Assembly: GCF_003364195.1 (NCBI RefSeq)
Contig: NZ_NXLQ01000012.1
Span: 1-59,691, forward strand
DNA: 59,691 bases
Direction: 5' to 3'
DNA from: Helicobacter didelphidarum
Lineage (GTDB): Bacteria > Campylobacterota > Campylobacteria > Campylobacterales > Helicobacteraceae
Shown: positions 18,409 to 27,961 of the stretch, piece by piece
How positions within the stretch are numbered: position 1 is the stretch's first letter
How the letters are laid out: each line of letters starts with the position of its first letter
Translations under genes and position numbers: made by a program
The notes under the pieces: model-generated
Database searches by the model: none
Seen by the model: the letters and a program-made list of their open reading frames with translations, nothing else
What the model was told of the DNA's origin: nothing

Positions 18409-20577
18409 ATGAAATCTATAAAAGAAATAAGCGAAAATGAAAAATCTAAGTTTCGAGATTTGCTTGAAGAGTTTTTTAAACAAGCAACAGAAACTCAAGA
18501 CCAAGGCTATGCGGACTTAAAAAACGCTATCACTAAGTTGCTTGAGTCTTATGGGTATCGAGCAAATGTGAGGTTTGGACAAGGAAAACTAGCAAACTCT
18601 CCTCATATAGCTTTCTTGAGAATCGATAGCGACTATACTTCCTCCTCTAAAGGGGTATATGTTTATTGTGATATAAACAGAGATACGAAAAAAATTCGAG
18701 TTAAAATAGGTGAGAGTGATGACAATAAAATTCTATATAATGCACAAAGTAAGGTTGATGAATACAATAAGGATAATATAAGCAGCTTTGAATATTTAGA
18801 ATCAGATTTAGATAAAATAATTCAAGCAATATTTGATAAAATGGAATGGTTTGCAAAACTCCCCTTAGAAGAAATACAAGATATATCAAAATCAGATACA
18901 AACAAAAGCTACAATCAACAAAAACCACAAAAACAAGGAAACACAATGCAAACCGCTCAACCTCTCAATCAAATCCTCTATGGACCGCCCGGCACAGGCA
19001 AAACTTATTGCACAATTAATAAGGCGTTGGAGATACTAGGGTATCGTCATGAGCGTAGCGAAGAATCCAAAACAGAAACTACAAAAGAGAACGAAGCCAA
19101 AAAAACGCCAACGGAAAAAGATAATCTCGACTATGACAAGATAAAAAGGAGGCTCGAGGAGTTACATTTGATAGAATCTAGTGAGGTAGATTCTATGAGT
19201 GATAGAGTCTCTGCTAAAGCTCTCTTTGACCACTACAAAGAACAAGGGCAAATCGAGTTTATTACCTTTCATCAAAACTATTCTTATGAAGAGTTTGTCG
19301 AGGGGATTAAGCCTATTGTAGATTCTGATAATTCTCAAAATATGATTTATGAAGTCAAAAATGGAATCTTTAAGGAGATTTGCAAAAAGGCAAAAGAAAA
19401 TTATCGAGATTCTCAAAAATCAATAGAAGTTTTGAGGAAAGAAACAAACATACTTGAACTTTTATCGCAATATGCACAACATCTCCAAGGGCAGTTAGAT
19501 GAAAAAGAGAGCCTAAATTTTAAAAATCGTATGAAAATTAGGAGAGTGAGCATAGCTAATAATAGAATTAGCATAGAAATTAGCACAGATAATAGCAACT
19601 CGTCTCAAAGTTTAAGTAGTCAAATTGTATTGAGGGATTATCTTAAATTTAAAAATGGAGAAATCAAAACTTTTCAAGATATAGAACCTAGAGAAACATC
19701 TATGTCGGCTTATCATGGCAATGCACCATATTATTTTACATTGTTTGAAAAATTACGCGAATTTGAAAGCAATGATTATAAGCCACAAAACAAATTACAA
19801 AAAAATGTAGAGTTAAAGCCCTATATCCTCATCATTGATGAAATCAATCGTGGTAATATCAGCAAGATTCTAGGTGAGCTTATCACGCTTATCGAGCCTA
19901 GTAAGCGGATAAGTGTGAGTGAGGAGGAGAAAAAGCGAGGTATTAGAGACGAAGCCCTCAATGTGAAGCTCCCTTATAGTAATGAAAGTTTTGGTGTGCC
20001 GAGCAATCTCTATATCATCGGCACGATGAATACGGCAGATAGGAGTATCGCCCTGCTTGATACGGCACTGCGTAGGAGATTTGAGTTTATAGAGATGATG
20101 CCAAAGGCTACATTGCTAGAAAAAATTAAGATTATAGATGAATATGGCAATGAAATTAAAGTTAAAGTGCAAGAGGCTGAACTAAGTATTCAGCTTGACA
20201 AATTACTAGAATCTATCAACAATCGCATAGAGTTTTTGCTCGATAGGGAACATACGATAGGACATGCGTTTTTCTTTGAAAAGACTATTTATTATGAAAA
20301 TAAAGAAGATTATTGGTATGAACTCTCACTTGATTCTCTCAAATCCATTTTTCAGCACAAAATTATCCCACTTTTGCAAGAATATTTCTATGAGGATTAT
20401 GCTAAGATTGATGCGGTGCTGAATGGTAATGGTATGATAGAATCTCAAACTATGCAAGATTTAAAAATAAATCTAAGTGATGAGCTGGTAGATAACGACA
20501 AGAAAGTGTATCGTATAAAGGATTCTAATGATAAAATATGGAATTATGTAGAAACTTATATCAAAATTTACTCTTAA
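18409..20577 (+). CDS. mcrB: McrB-like GTPase subunit of McrBC type IV restriction system
   Basis: The 722-residue protein has an N-terminal DUF3578 (MrcB_N) DNA-binding-like domain (about residues 20-160, KLANSPHIAFLRIDSDY). An AAA+ motor follows with Walker A YGPPGTGKT (near residue 192), Walker B YILIIDEINRGNISKILGEL and the McrB GTP-specific segment MNTADRSIALLDTALRRRFE. McrB translocates DNA and, with McrC, cuts DNA carrying modified cytosines. The region just after Walker A carries a charged insert (YRHERSEESKTETTKENEAK) whose DNA resembles a dispersed repeat. Codon and base use look slightly less AT-rich than the neighbours, consistent with transfer. mcrC follows 15 bp downstream. Confidence 0.93.
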   Translation: MKSIKEISENEKSKFRDLLEEFFKQATETQDQGYADLKNAITKLLESYGYRANVRFGQGKLANSPHIAFLRIDSDYTSSSKGVYVYCDINRDTKKIRVKIGESDDNKILYNAQSKVDEYNKDNISSFEYLESDLDKIIQAIFDKMEWFAKLPLEEIQDISKSDTNKSYNQQKPQKQGNTMQTAQPLNQILYGPPGTGKTYCTINKALEILGYRHERSEESKTETTKENEAKKTPTEKDNLDYDKIKRRLEELHLIESSEVDSMSDRVSAKALFDHYKEQGQIEFITFHQNYSYEEFVEGIKPIVDSDNSQNMIYEVKNGIFKEICKKAKENYRDSQKSIEVLRKETNILELLSQYAQHLQGQLDEKESLNFKNRMKIRRVSIANNRISIEISTDNSNSSQSLSSQIVLRDYLKFKNGEIKTFQDIEPRETSMSAYHGNAPYYFTLFEKLREFESNDYKPQNKLQKNVELKPYILIIDEINRGNISKILGELITLIEPSKRISVSEEEKKRGIRDEALNVKLPYSNESFGVPSNLYIIGTMNTADRSIALLDTALRRRFEFIEMMPKATLLEKIKIIDEYGNEIKVKVQEAELSIQLDKLLESINNRIEFLLDREHTIGHAFFFEKTIYYENKEDYWYELSLDSLKSIFQHKIIPLLQEYFYEDYAKIDAVLNGNGMIESQTMQDLKINLSDELVDNDKKVYRIKDSNDKIWNYVETYIKIYS
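19045..19068 (+). repeat. REP-like dispersed repeat fragment inside mcrB
   Basis: The segment with core GAGCGTAGCGAAGAATCC resembles the GAGCG(A/T)AGCGAAGAATC repeats I remember as scattered in many genomes of this and other phyla. Here it is read in frame as YRHERSEES directly after Walker A. Only one copy is present in the window, so the repeat nature is inference. Confidence 0.4.
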
Positions 20578-20592
20578 AATGAAAGTAATAAA

Positions 20593-22089
20593 ATGCCTAC
20601 AAATATCACACTTCATATTATTGAGTGGCAACGATTCGGGATTAGTGATATAGAATCTTGTATAAAAAATAGTGTCGAAAAAAATGAGGATAAAATAAAG
20701 GAAAAAGCTCAAAAAATCTTTTGCGAACTCCAAGACTTTGCCAAAGGAAAAGGTAATCACATTTTCTTAAATTTTGATGGCACAAATCACCTCAAAGCTC
20801 GTAATTTCGTCGGGCTTATTCAAACCAAAAGCGGAGTTTTAGAGATTTATCCTAAATGCACGAATTTAAGAGAATATACAGATAAAAACCTAGAATCTTA
20901 TCTGCAAGATTCTAAGCAGGATTTAGCACAACATAACTCAAAAAATTCTCAAGATAAGAGACAACAATACAAAGATTTTTTACAAAATTCTTATAACATT
21001 GACAATAATTTTTGCAAAATTCCCACTCAAGATGATGGCAAAACAATAAGAGAAAACCCCAAAATCCTCCTCATTAATCTCCTCAAAACACTCAAAGATT
21101 CTCCATTCAAAGAAAGTTATATTTCATCACTTGAGATTGCAAAAATGCCTTTATTTGAGATTTTTATCGCAATGTTTGTCGATGAGCTTCACAAACTCCT
21201 TAGCAAAGGGCTTAAGATGAATTATATCAGCAAGGAGGAAAATAGGACATTTCTCAAAGGCAAACTCCTTTTTGATAAGCAAATCAAGTATAATCTCATT
21301 CATAAGGAGCGATTTTTCACTGCAAGTGATGAGTTTATCGCGGATATTGCCCCAAATCGCTTGATAAAATCAACACTTCATCTCCTCAAAGAGAAAACAA
21401 AATATCATCAATTTAAGATTCTTCAAGCCTTAGAGAGGTTTGATACCATCAATCTTTCACACAATTATCGGCACGATTTTTCGCAATGCCACTTCACGCG
21501 ATATTTTCATCATTACAAACATATTATGATATGGTGCAAAATATTTCTTAATCACCATACTTTCAGCCCATATCAAGGGGGCAATGAAGCCTTTGCCCTG
21601 CTCTTTTCTATGGAGAAACTTTTTGAAGATTATGTCGCCACAATGCTCACAAGACATAATCCGAAGTGTGATATAAAAACACAAAATAGTCAAAAATATT
21701 TTATGATAAATCACAAGGGGGAAGATTGTTTTCAACTCAAGCCAGATATTGTGATTGTTAAAGACAACAAAAGCATCATCGCTGATACAAAATGGAAAAT
21801 CTTAGATTCTCTAAATGATACCAAAAAGTTTGGAATCTCGCAGGCTGATTTGTATCAAATGTGGGCGTATGTTAGCAAATATCAGACAAATGAGGTTTGG
21901 CTCATATATCCACTTTGTGAAAGAAGCAAGGCATTGCAAGAGGTTTTGCAAAAGGAAGCAGAAGATAAAGATTCTCATTTTATTTTCAAGGCAAGTAAGC
22001 TTGTGAAATTTTATGATACAAATCAAGCCCCTACCAACGAGCAAGAAATCGCTCTTAAGATTCTCTTTGCCCCTTTGCCATTTGTATAA
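20593..22089 (+). CDS. mcrC: McrC nuclease subunit of McrBC
   Basis: The 498-residue protein is the endonuclease partner of McrB. The N-terminal part has FVGLIQTKSGVLEIYPK, which is conserved in McrC. The middle has ISKEENRTFLKGKLLFDKQI and NRLIKSTLHLL. The C-terminal PD-(D/E)xK nuclease core is QLKPDIVIVKDNKSIIADTKWK, with Asp of PDI and the DTK pair as catalytic residues. A Ser/Lys-rich stretch around residues 100-145 is longer than in E. coli McrC (about 350 residues), making this a long variant. The ribosome-binding site is weak (GAAAG), suggesting coupling to mcrB. Confidence 0.92.
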   Translation: MPTNITLHIIEWQRFGISDIESCIKNSVEKNEDKIKEKAQKIFCELQDFAKGKGNHIFLNFDGTNHLKARNFVGLIQTKSGVLEIYPKCTNLREYTDKNLESYLQDSKQDLAQHNSKNSQDKRQQYKDFLQNSYNIDNNFCKIPTQDDGKTIRENPKILLINLLKTLKDSPFKESYISSLEIAKMPLFEIFIAMFVDELHKLLSKGLKMNYISKEENRTFLKGKLLFDKQIKYNLIHKERFFTASDEFIADIAPNRLIKSTLHLLKEKTKYHQFKILQALERFDTINLSHNYRHDFSQCHFTRYFHHYKHIMIWCKIFLNHHTFSPYQGGNEAFALLFSMEKLFEDYVATMLTRHNPKCDIKTQNSQKYFMINHKGEDCFQLKPDIVIVKDNKSIIADTKWKILDSLNDTKKFGISQADLYQMWAYVSKYQTNEVWLIYPLCERSKALQEVLQKEAEDKDSHFIFKASKLVKFYDTNQAPTNEQEIALKILFAPLPFV

Positions 22090-22203
22090 AGTAAAATTTT
22101 TATAAAAGTATCTTTCGCTTGAGAATCTATAAAAGATATTTTGAAAAGTTTTGCAAACAAGGATGCAAGTGCGAAAGCAAATGATGATTTCAATAAGATT
22201 CTC

Positions 22204-22233
22204 TAAGCTTGAGCGAGATTTTACTCAAGCTTA
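22204..22233 (+). terminator. perfect inverted repeat after mcrC
   Basis: TAAGCTTGAG and CTCAAGCTTA form a perfect 10-bp stem with a 10-nt loop between the convergent ends of mcrC and the OMP gene at 22311. No T-run follows on either strand, so it may be an RNA-stabilising or factor-dependent hairpin rather than an intrinsic terminator. Confidence 0.5.
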
Positions 22234-22310
22234 TTCAGACATTAGGAGAAGTATCCTGAAAAATACTCATGGAACATACTTGCATTACAATCTTTAAAAT
22301 CCCACATATT

Positions 22311-23012
22311 TTAGAATCTTAAATTGATCCCAAGATGAATGCTTAGCGGAGTATCCATATCAACATAATGCCAAATATTATTTTTATCAACACCAGGAAT
22401 GATGTTTTGAACAGCATTAGGAATATATGCTGAACGTTTCTCATTTACATCATAGAGGAGATAGCGAAAACGAAGCTCTATTTCAACAATAGAGATCTGA
22501 TAAGCTAAACCGACATTGAAACTCCCACCAAAACGATTATCATTTCCTAAATACTGAGTATTAATGATATTGTATGTTAAACCAAGCCCAGCAAATACAC
22601 CAAATCCACCAGCAATCTCAAATTTATAATCAGCGTTTAATCCTATCGTATGGAGATTCATCTTGCCAAGTGTCCCTTCTTTGGAATCTAGCACACTATT
22701 CATATAATCTACATACAATCTCACACCACGACGAGGCAAGAAATACATATCATAGCCGAGTTTTGCACCCCAGCTATAACCCCCAATGCTACTATCATAT
22801 TCACCTGGAATATCTTGTAAAAAGCTAATGCTATTAGCGGTTGTGAAGTATTCATAATCTGATGACATGGAGAGATAACTTCCGCCACCATACACACCAA
22901 TCACAAATCTATTGTTTGATTTTTGGGTTGTTTCTGTTTGGTGCAATTCATCGGCAATTACACTGCATACAAAAATCCCTGCCAAAATACATATTTTTTT
23001 GAGTAATTTCAT
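22311..23012 (-). CDS. small outer membrane beta-barrel protein
   Basis: The 233-residue protein has a 20-residue signal peptide (ILAGIFVCSVIA) and then a linker. A glycine-rich barrel start (NRFVIGVYGGGSYLSM) follows, then repeated amphipathic strands (RGVRLYVDYMNSVLD, GFGVFAGLGLTYNI, VEIELRFRYLLYD), ending LSIHLGINLRF. The terminal Phe and length fit an eight-stranded OmpA-like/OMP_b-brl barrel. It is a single gene, convergent with mcrC. No ligand or adhesion motif is visible. Confidence 0.8.
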   Translation of the reverse strand: MKLLKKICILAGIFVCSVIADELHQTETTQKSNNRFVIGVYGGGSYLSMSSDYEYFTTANSISFLQDIPGEYDSSIGGYSWGAKLGYDMYFLPRRGVRLYVDYMNSVLDSKEGTLGKMNLHTIGLNADYKFEIAGGFGVFAGLGLTYNIINTQYLGNDNRFGGSFNVGLAYQISIVEIELRFRYLLYDVNEKRSAYIPNAVQNIIPGVDKNNIWHYVDMDTPLSIHLGINLRF

Positions 23013-23244
23013 TCTAGCTCCTTTAAGAGATAAAAGATATGTGCTTATTATACTCCCCCTCCCTTAAGTTTAAATTACTAAAAAATATCTTATAAATTTT
23101 TAAAATTTGTAGATAAGTAACAAATATATAATATTTATTCAATTGTTCCTCAATATTAAAATGAAGAAATATTGTATGAATAATAAAATTGAATTTTTTT
23201 GCAAAGTTTATTCTACTTCAAATGAAAAATTCTCAAAATCTTAT

Positions 23245-23250
23245 TATAAT
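23245..23250 (+). promoter_or_regulatory. likely -10 box of prfB
   Basis: TATAAT 22 nt before the chosen prfB ATG. It lies inside the longer open frame from 23189, which argues that translation begins at 23273 rather than further upstream. Confidence 0.45.
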
Positions 23251-23272
23251 TTCAATTTTTAAAGGCACTAGA

Positions 23273-24373
23273 ATGGATTTATATGAATATAACGAACTCC
23301 TTAGAGAGCTACAAATAAAATGTGAAAATATTAAGAAAATTATTAATCCGGACGCATTACAAAAACGTTTAGAAGAGCTCGAAAAGCAAAGTTTAGAACA
23401 GGATTTTTGGAATAACCAAGATACAGCAAGTAAGGTGTTAAAAGAAAAAAGAAAAATAGAATCAAGTATTGAAAAATATAGCAATGCAGTGCAAAATCTC
23501 AATGATACTATTGAACTCTATGAAATCGCAAAGGCAGATTCTGATAATGAATGCTTAGAATCTCTCCTCACAGAATCAAACAATCTTCAAAAACTGATTT
23601 CTCAAGCTGAACTAGAAGTTATGTTGCATGGAGAAAACGACAATACAAATGCTATTATTACCATTCAGCCCGGAGCAGGTGGAACAGAATCACAAGATTG
23701 GAGCAGTATGCTTTATCGCATGTATTTACGTTATGCTGATAGAAAGGGCTATAAGGTTGAATTGCTTGATTATCAAGATGGTGAAGAGGCAGGAATTAAA
23801 GGTGTTGAATTTATTAAAAAAGGTAAAAATGCCTATGGTTATCTAAAATGTAAAAATGGTGTCCATAGACTTGTCAGAAACTCACCTTTTGATTCTAAAA
23901 ATAACCGCCACACAAGCTTTTCAAGTGTGCAAGTCAGCCCAGAATTAGAAGATAATATTGACATTGTGATTGAAGAAAAAGATATTCGTATTGATACCTA
24001 TCGTGCGAGTGGTGCCGGTGGGCAACATGTTAATAAAACAGAATCTGCCATTCGCATCACACATTTACCAACAGGCATTGTCGTGCAATGTCAAAATGAT
24101 AGAAGTCAGCACAAAAACAAAGCAACTGCGATGAAAATGCTTACTTCCAAACTTTATACCCTTGAAAAAGAAAAACAAAATACAGGAAACAATGATAAAG
24201 GAAGTAATAGCTGGGGGCATCAAATCCGAAGCTATGTGCTTTCTCCCTATCAGCAAGTCAAAGATTTACGCAGTCAATATGCAACGAGTGATAGTGCGGG
24301 TGTGCTTGATGGCGATATTGATTCTCTTATAGAATCTGTGCTTATTTGGAGTAACGCTAATCAAAAAGAATAA
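23273..24373 (+). CDS. prfB: peptide chain release factor 2
   Basis: The 366-residue protein ends translation at UGA and UAA. The stop-codon reading tripeptide is SPF (in [15 protein letters not shown]) and the catalytic GGQ is in [16 protein letters not shown]. The N-terminal coiled region ([18 protein letters not shown]) is complete. I placed the start at the ATG with AAAGG upstream; the frame stays open without the +1 programmed frameshift found near codon 26 in E. coli prfB, so this gene lacks that autoregulation. The TrpC-like gene follows, as I remember for H. pylori HP0171-HP0170. Confidence 0.95.
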   Translation: MDLYEYNELLRELQIKCENIKKIINPDALQKRLEELEKQSLEQDFWNNQDTASKVLKEKRKIESSIEKYSNAVQNLNDTIELYEIAKADSDNECLESLLTESNNLQKLISQAELEVMLHGENDNTNAIITIQPGAGGTESQDWSSMLYRMYLRYADRKGYKVELLDYQDGEEAGIKGVEFIKKGKNAYGYLKCKNGVHRLVRNSPFDSKNNRHTSFSSVQVSPELEDNIDIVIEEKDIRIDTYRASGAGGQHVNKTESAIRITHLPTGIVVQCQNDRSQHKNKATAMKMLTSKLYTLEKEKQNTGNNDKGSNSWGHQIRSYVLSPYQQVKDLRSQYATSDSAGVLDGDIDSLIESVLIWSNANQKE

Positions 24374-24456
24374 AATTATATTCGATTAAAAAATCACATA
24401 ATTTGAAAGTATGTAAAAGTAAAAAAGATTCTGTAAAATCATAAAAAGGTAGATGT

Positions 24457-25392
24457 ATGAAAGAATTAGAAGAATACAAACCTATTTTGAAACAAATATA
24501 TACAATTGAAGAAAGAAAAAATATATTACCCTTAGATATTTTAGGCAGGACTTTAGCATATAATAGCTTTTTACCGCGTCTCTCTGATGTAGAATACTTA
24601 TATCAAAATTTCCGCGTATATGATAAAAGTCCATCAGATAAAAATTCTCTACAATATGAAAAACAAAGCTTAAAAACTTCTCAAATCAACAATAACCATA
24701 CCCCTGTTTCGACGCATAAAGGGGTATCTATCCAGCTTGATAATCTTACCACAATATTGCAACAAGCCACAATAGGAGATAATTCTCACTTAGAAAAAGA
24801 GATTCTCTGTATTTTTATTGATGACAAAGGAACCAATCAAGATAATCTCATTGACTCAATTAGTGCCTTGCGACGATTGATGCCTGTCTTTATTGGTTAC
24901 AAAGGTGTTATTATTGATACATATCAAATCTTGGAATTAGCAATTAGTGGTGCAGATATGTTTGTGCTTGATTGCAATGCCTTACGACTCTTTATAGATA
25001 TATTGAGTTATGCACAAACAGAAAAACTGCCTCTAGATTCAATCAATACAGAATCTTTTTTTGAGCATTTACAACAAACAAAACATAAAAAAGATTCTAA
25101 AAAAATGCTTTCAACACTCTTTAATAATCTTATAGCTTTTGGAAACAATCTAGGGCTTGTGCCAATTATTCAATTACAAGATAAAAATGATGTAAAAATG
25201 CTTTTATCTCTCAAAAATCCTATTGATTGTGTATTATGTCCGCCAAATCTTATTTCGCTTTTACCAAACTCTTACCTCATTTTTAGTTTGTTGCAAGATT
25301 CTGTAAGCAAAGATCGATCACCAACAAAGCATGATGTGGGGTTACAAAATTATCAAGGTATTGATGTGCTTTTAGAACAAGTGTATAAGTAA
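24457..25392 (+). CDS. degenerate TrpC-like (indole-3-glycerol-phosphate synthase fold) protein
   Basis: The 311-residue protein shows pieces of the TrpC barrel: LDILGRTLAYN near the start, ALRRLMPVFIGYKGVIIDTYQI (compare the family's PVL-KDFIIDPYQI), LELAISGADMFVLDCNAL, and LGLVPIIQLQDKNDVKML (compare LEPLIEI-DE-DL). The lysine of the KDF strand is kept. The catalytic glutamate of the EI strand reads Gln, and the N-terminal SPSKG-type loop is missing. A long polar stretch (residues 65-100) replaces it. It probably does not make indoleglycerol phosphate. It follows prfB by 83 bp; no other trp gene is near. True function unknown. Confidence 0.65.
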   Translation: MKELEEYKPILKQIYTIEERKNILPLDILGRTLAYNSFLPRLSDVEYLYQNFRVYDKSPSDKNSLQYEKQSLKTSQINNNHTPVSTHKGVSIQLDNLTTILQQATIGDNSHLEKEILCIFIDDKGTNQDNLIDSISALRRLMPVFIGYKGVIIDTYQILELAISGADMFVLDCNALRLFIDILSYAQTEKLPLDSINTESFFEHLQQTKHKKDSKKMLSTLFNNLIAFGNNLGLVPIIQLQDKNDVKMLLSLKNPIDCVLCPPNLISLLPNSYLIFSLLQDSVSKDRSPTKHDVGLQNYQGIDVLLEQVYK

Positions 25393-25514
25393 TGTGGAAT
25401 GAAAAATATAAAAAGATGAGTAAAAAATCATTTATATAAACACATGCAATGATGAAAGAATGCCAATTTGAGTCATTACTTTATATGAAAAATCTAAGTC
25501 CCAATAGGAAATAT

Positions 25515-26492
25515 ATGGCGAGAAGTAACATGTCACAAACACACATTGCAGACTCTATATTTACACCACAAATCATTGCAATTATTGGTGCTACTTGCAG
25601 TGGGAAAAGTGCATTAGCCTTACAACTCGCACCTCTTTTGCAAAGCTATATTTTCTCTCTTGATTCACTTAGCATTTATAAAGAAATTGATATTGCTTCA
25701 GCAAAACCTAGTCATGAGGAGCTATCAAAAGTAAAGCATTTTGCTATCAATGTATTACAACCCCATGAATGTGTGCATGCAGGTATTTTTATCAACCTTT
25801 TAAATGAAGCATTAGAAATTTGTAAACAAGATTCTAAAAATCTCATTATTGTTGGAGGGACAAGCTTTTATCTGAAATCAATTCTCACAGGTCTTAGCCC
25901 AAATCCTAAAGATTTTCACAAAAATAACCCACACAATCAGCAAGATTCAAATAATACACATAAATCTTTAGAATCTCCCAAGCAATATACCTACGAACTT
26001 CTCTATGAAATTGATAAAGATTATGCAACAAAAATTTCTCCCAATGATAGTTATAGAATCCAAAAAGGTATTGAAATATTTATACAAACAGGTTTATCTC
26101 CAAGTGAGTTTTTCACAAACAATCCACCTACCCCATTCCACAAACCAATTCATATCTTTAATCTTAATATGCCAAGAGAACTCCTACGAGATAATATTGA
26201 TGAACGCACACATGCAATGATAGAATCTGGGATTATCGATGAAGCTAAATCTCTATTGCAACACTATGGAAAAGATATTCAGCCTTTTAAATCCATAGGA
26301 TTAAAAGAATGCCTTTTATTTTTAAATGGTGAAATCAATAAAAACATATTAGAATCGCTTATTGCAACACACACAAAACAACTTGCAAAACGGCAGATGA
26401 CTTTCAATCGCACACAATTTACATGTATTACGCAGCTTGATTATACATTAAGTATCCAAGAAATATTGAATATCATAAAAAATATACAATAG
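25515..26492 (+). CDS. miaA: tRNA dimethylallyltransferase
   Basis: MiaA adds a dimethylallyl group to A37 of tRNAs that read codons starting with U. The N-terminal P-loop is IIGATCSGKSALALQLA, followed by SLDSLSIYKEIDIASAKPS (DSxQxY-like), ECVHAGIFINLLN, IIVGGTSFYLKSILTGLSP and IGLKECLLFLNG. The product is 325 residues from this ATG. The frame is open upstream to 25449, and ATG 25530 is another possible start; AGGAA precedes 25515. A Gln/Asn-rich insert (about residues 135-160) is lineage-specific. It lies 57 bp or more after the TrpC-like gene. Confidence 0.93.
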   Translation: MARSNMSQTHIADSIFTPQIIAIIGATCSGKSALALQLAPLLQSYIFSLDSLSIYKEIDIASAKPSHEELSKVKHFAINVLQPHECVHAGIFINLLNEALEICKQDSKNLIIVGGTSFYLKSILTGLSPNPKDFHKNNPHNQQDSNNTHKSLESPKQYTYELLYEIDKDYATKISPNDSYRIQKGIEIFIQTGLSPSEFFTNNPPTPFHKPIHIFNLNMPRELLRDNIDERTHAMIESGIIDEAKSLLQHYGKDIQPFKSIGLKECLLFLNGEINKNILESLIATHTKQLAKRQMTFNRTQFTCITQLDYTLSIQEILNIIKNIQ

Positions 26493-26533
26493 AACTCTTA
26501 CTAAAAAGAATGAATACCTACATATTCACAATA

Positions 26534-27811
26534 TTATCTTAACATTTGACTTAATATTTTCTTTCCTCGTTCTACTGCTGGTTGGTCGTAAGTATTGATT
26601 TCAAAGATACAACCAACAGCGGAAGTCAGTAACTCATAATACATAATAAGTGCACCAATATTGTGTTCATTAAGAGAATCTATTTGTATAGAATCCACAG
26701 GTAAATTATCCTCATCTAAAACACGCATAGTAGCTTTTTCTTGTGCTGAAAGGAGTTTTGCAAAAGGAATGTCATTCACAAAATCCGTAGATTCTAAACC
26801 TTTCATTTTTATATCTGGTATTACAATCTCATGATAATTATTATGATTAATGCCTAGAAATGTGATTGTTTTATCATTTTTTCCCTCGATAATAAGCTGT
26901 AAAAATGAATGCTGGTCAATACTGCCAATAAGGCTAATTGGTGTAAGTCCAACCTTTTTCCCCTTCTCATTAATCTTACCCAGACTTTCACCCCATAGTT
27001 GCACATACCAAAGATTGAAATCTCGAAAAGAACTAGAGTAGGAAAAGAGAATATTTATCGGTAGTGTATTATGATTGTTTGCCATAAAAATTGCTTTTTC
27101 TAAGATATGTTCTTCCTTTCTTGCTAAAAAGGAATCTTGCAAGATTTTTGCTCCATCAAGGATTTCCTCTACTTTATATCCTAGAATTTTTAAAGGAACA
27201 ACACCCACGGCACTTAAAACACTAAATCTTCCGCCAATATTTTTATTAATTGTAATTGTTTTAATATGATTCTCATTTGCCCAAGATTCTAAAATTGAAG
27301 ATTTATCAGTTATAATTAAAAGTCGTTTTTTAAGATTAGGTTCTAAAAGATTATATCGCCACAAACAATATTTCATAAGGGAGGTCGTTTCAATTGTCAT
27401 TCCAGATTTTGAAATGACAATAAAGAGGCTTGTTTGTATGCGAATGCGTTTCAGTGACTTTTGGATTTTAATTGGGTCTGTGTGTTCGAGAAATTTTAAT
27501 GCAATATCATTTCTATGTGGTAAATGATACAACATTGTATCAATCGCTTTTAACCCTAAAGAACTCCCTCCAATACCAATAATTATAATATGAGTAAGAT
27601 CCTTTAATATTTCTGCATTGTCTTGCATATATGTGCTACAATCTTGCAAAGCTTTTGTATCATATGGCAAATCATAATAACCACTTTTATGACTTTCTTT
27701 TTCCTCTAAGATTTTATGAAATACGGAATCTTTTTCTTGTATAAAATGCGAATCATGTTTATCTTGTTTGCTTGATTCCGTTGTGTTAAAATGTAAATTA
27801 AATGTAATCAT
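26534..27811 (-). CDS. pgi: glucose-6-phosphate isomerase, short type
   Basis: The 425-residue enzyme interconverts glucose-6-P and fructose-6-P. Motifs are IIIGIGGSSLGLKAIDTML, ISKSGMTIETTSLMKYC, NIGGRFSVLSAVGVVPLKI (the PGI signature 1 core GGRFSVLS), VQLWGESLGKINEKGKKVG and a C-terminal YDQPAVERGKKILSQML. It is about 120 residues shorter than E. coli Pgi; this is the compact form I remember from Campylobacter (about 400 residues), so it is not a truncation. It supports gluconeogenesis and sugar-nucleotide supply. Confidence 0.95.
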   Translation of the reverse strand: MITFNLHFNTTESSKQDKHDSHFIQEKDSVFHKILEEKESHKSGYYDLPYDTKALQDCSTYMQDNAEILKDLTHIIIIGIGGSSLGLKAIDTMLYHLPHRNDIALKFLEHTDPIKIQKSLKRIRIQTSLFIVISKSGMTIETTSLMKYCLWRYNLLEPNLKKRLLIITDKSSILESWANENHIKTITINKNIGGRFSVLSAVGVVPLKILGYKVEEILDGAKILQDSFLARKEEHILEKAIFMANNHNTLPINILFSYSSSFRDFNLWYVQLWGESLGKINEKGKKVGLTPISLIGSIDQHSFLQLIIEGKNDKTITFLGINHNNYHEIVIPDIKMKGLESTDFVNDIPFAKLLSAQEKATMRVLDEDNLPVDSIQIDSLNEHNIGALIMYYELLTSAVGCIFEINTYDQPAVERGKKILSQMLR

Positions 27812-27961
27812 TATTGCCCCTTATTGATGATTTTAAGAATCTATTTTTAACAATCTACCTCGTTTTTGGAATTTTCTTGTAAAATCTCCCTTGTTTCACA
27901 AAACTCTAATTTCTCTATGATATAAATAACATTATAGAACAATAAATATCTCATAAATATT

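Noticed and set aside
23189-23272. Longer prfB start and possible programmed frameshift
   Set aside because: The extra 28 residues contain the likely -10 box, and the ATG at 23273 has AAAGG and matches the usual N-terminus. The frame is continuous, so no +1 frameshift is needed.
26534-27811. Pgi as a truncated gene
   Set aside because: All catalytic motifs and both ends are present; the short length matches the compact Campylobacter-type enzyme.
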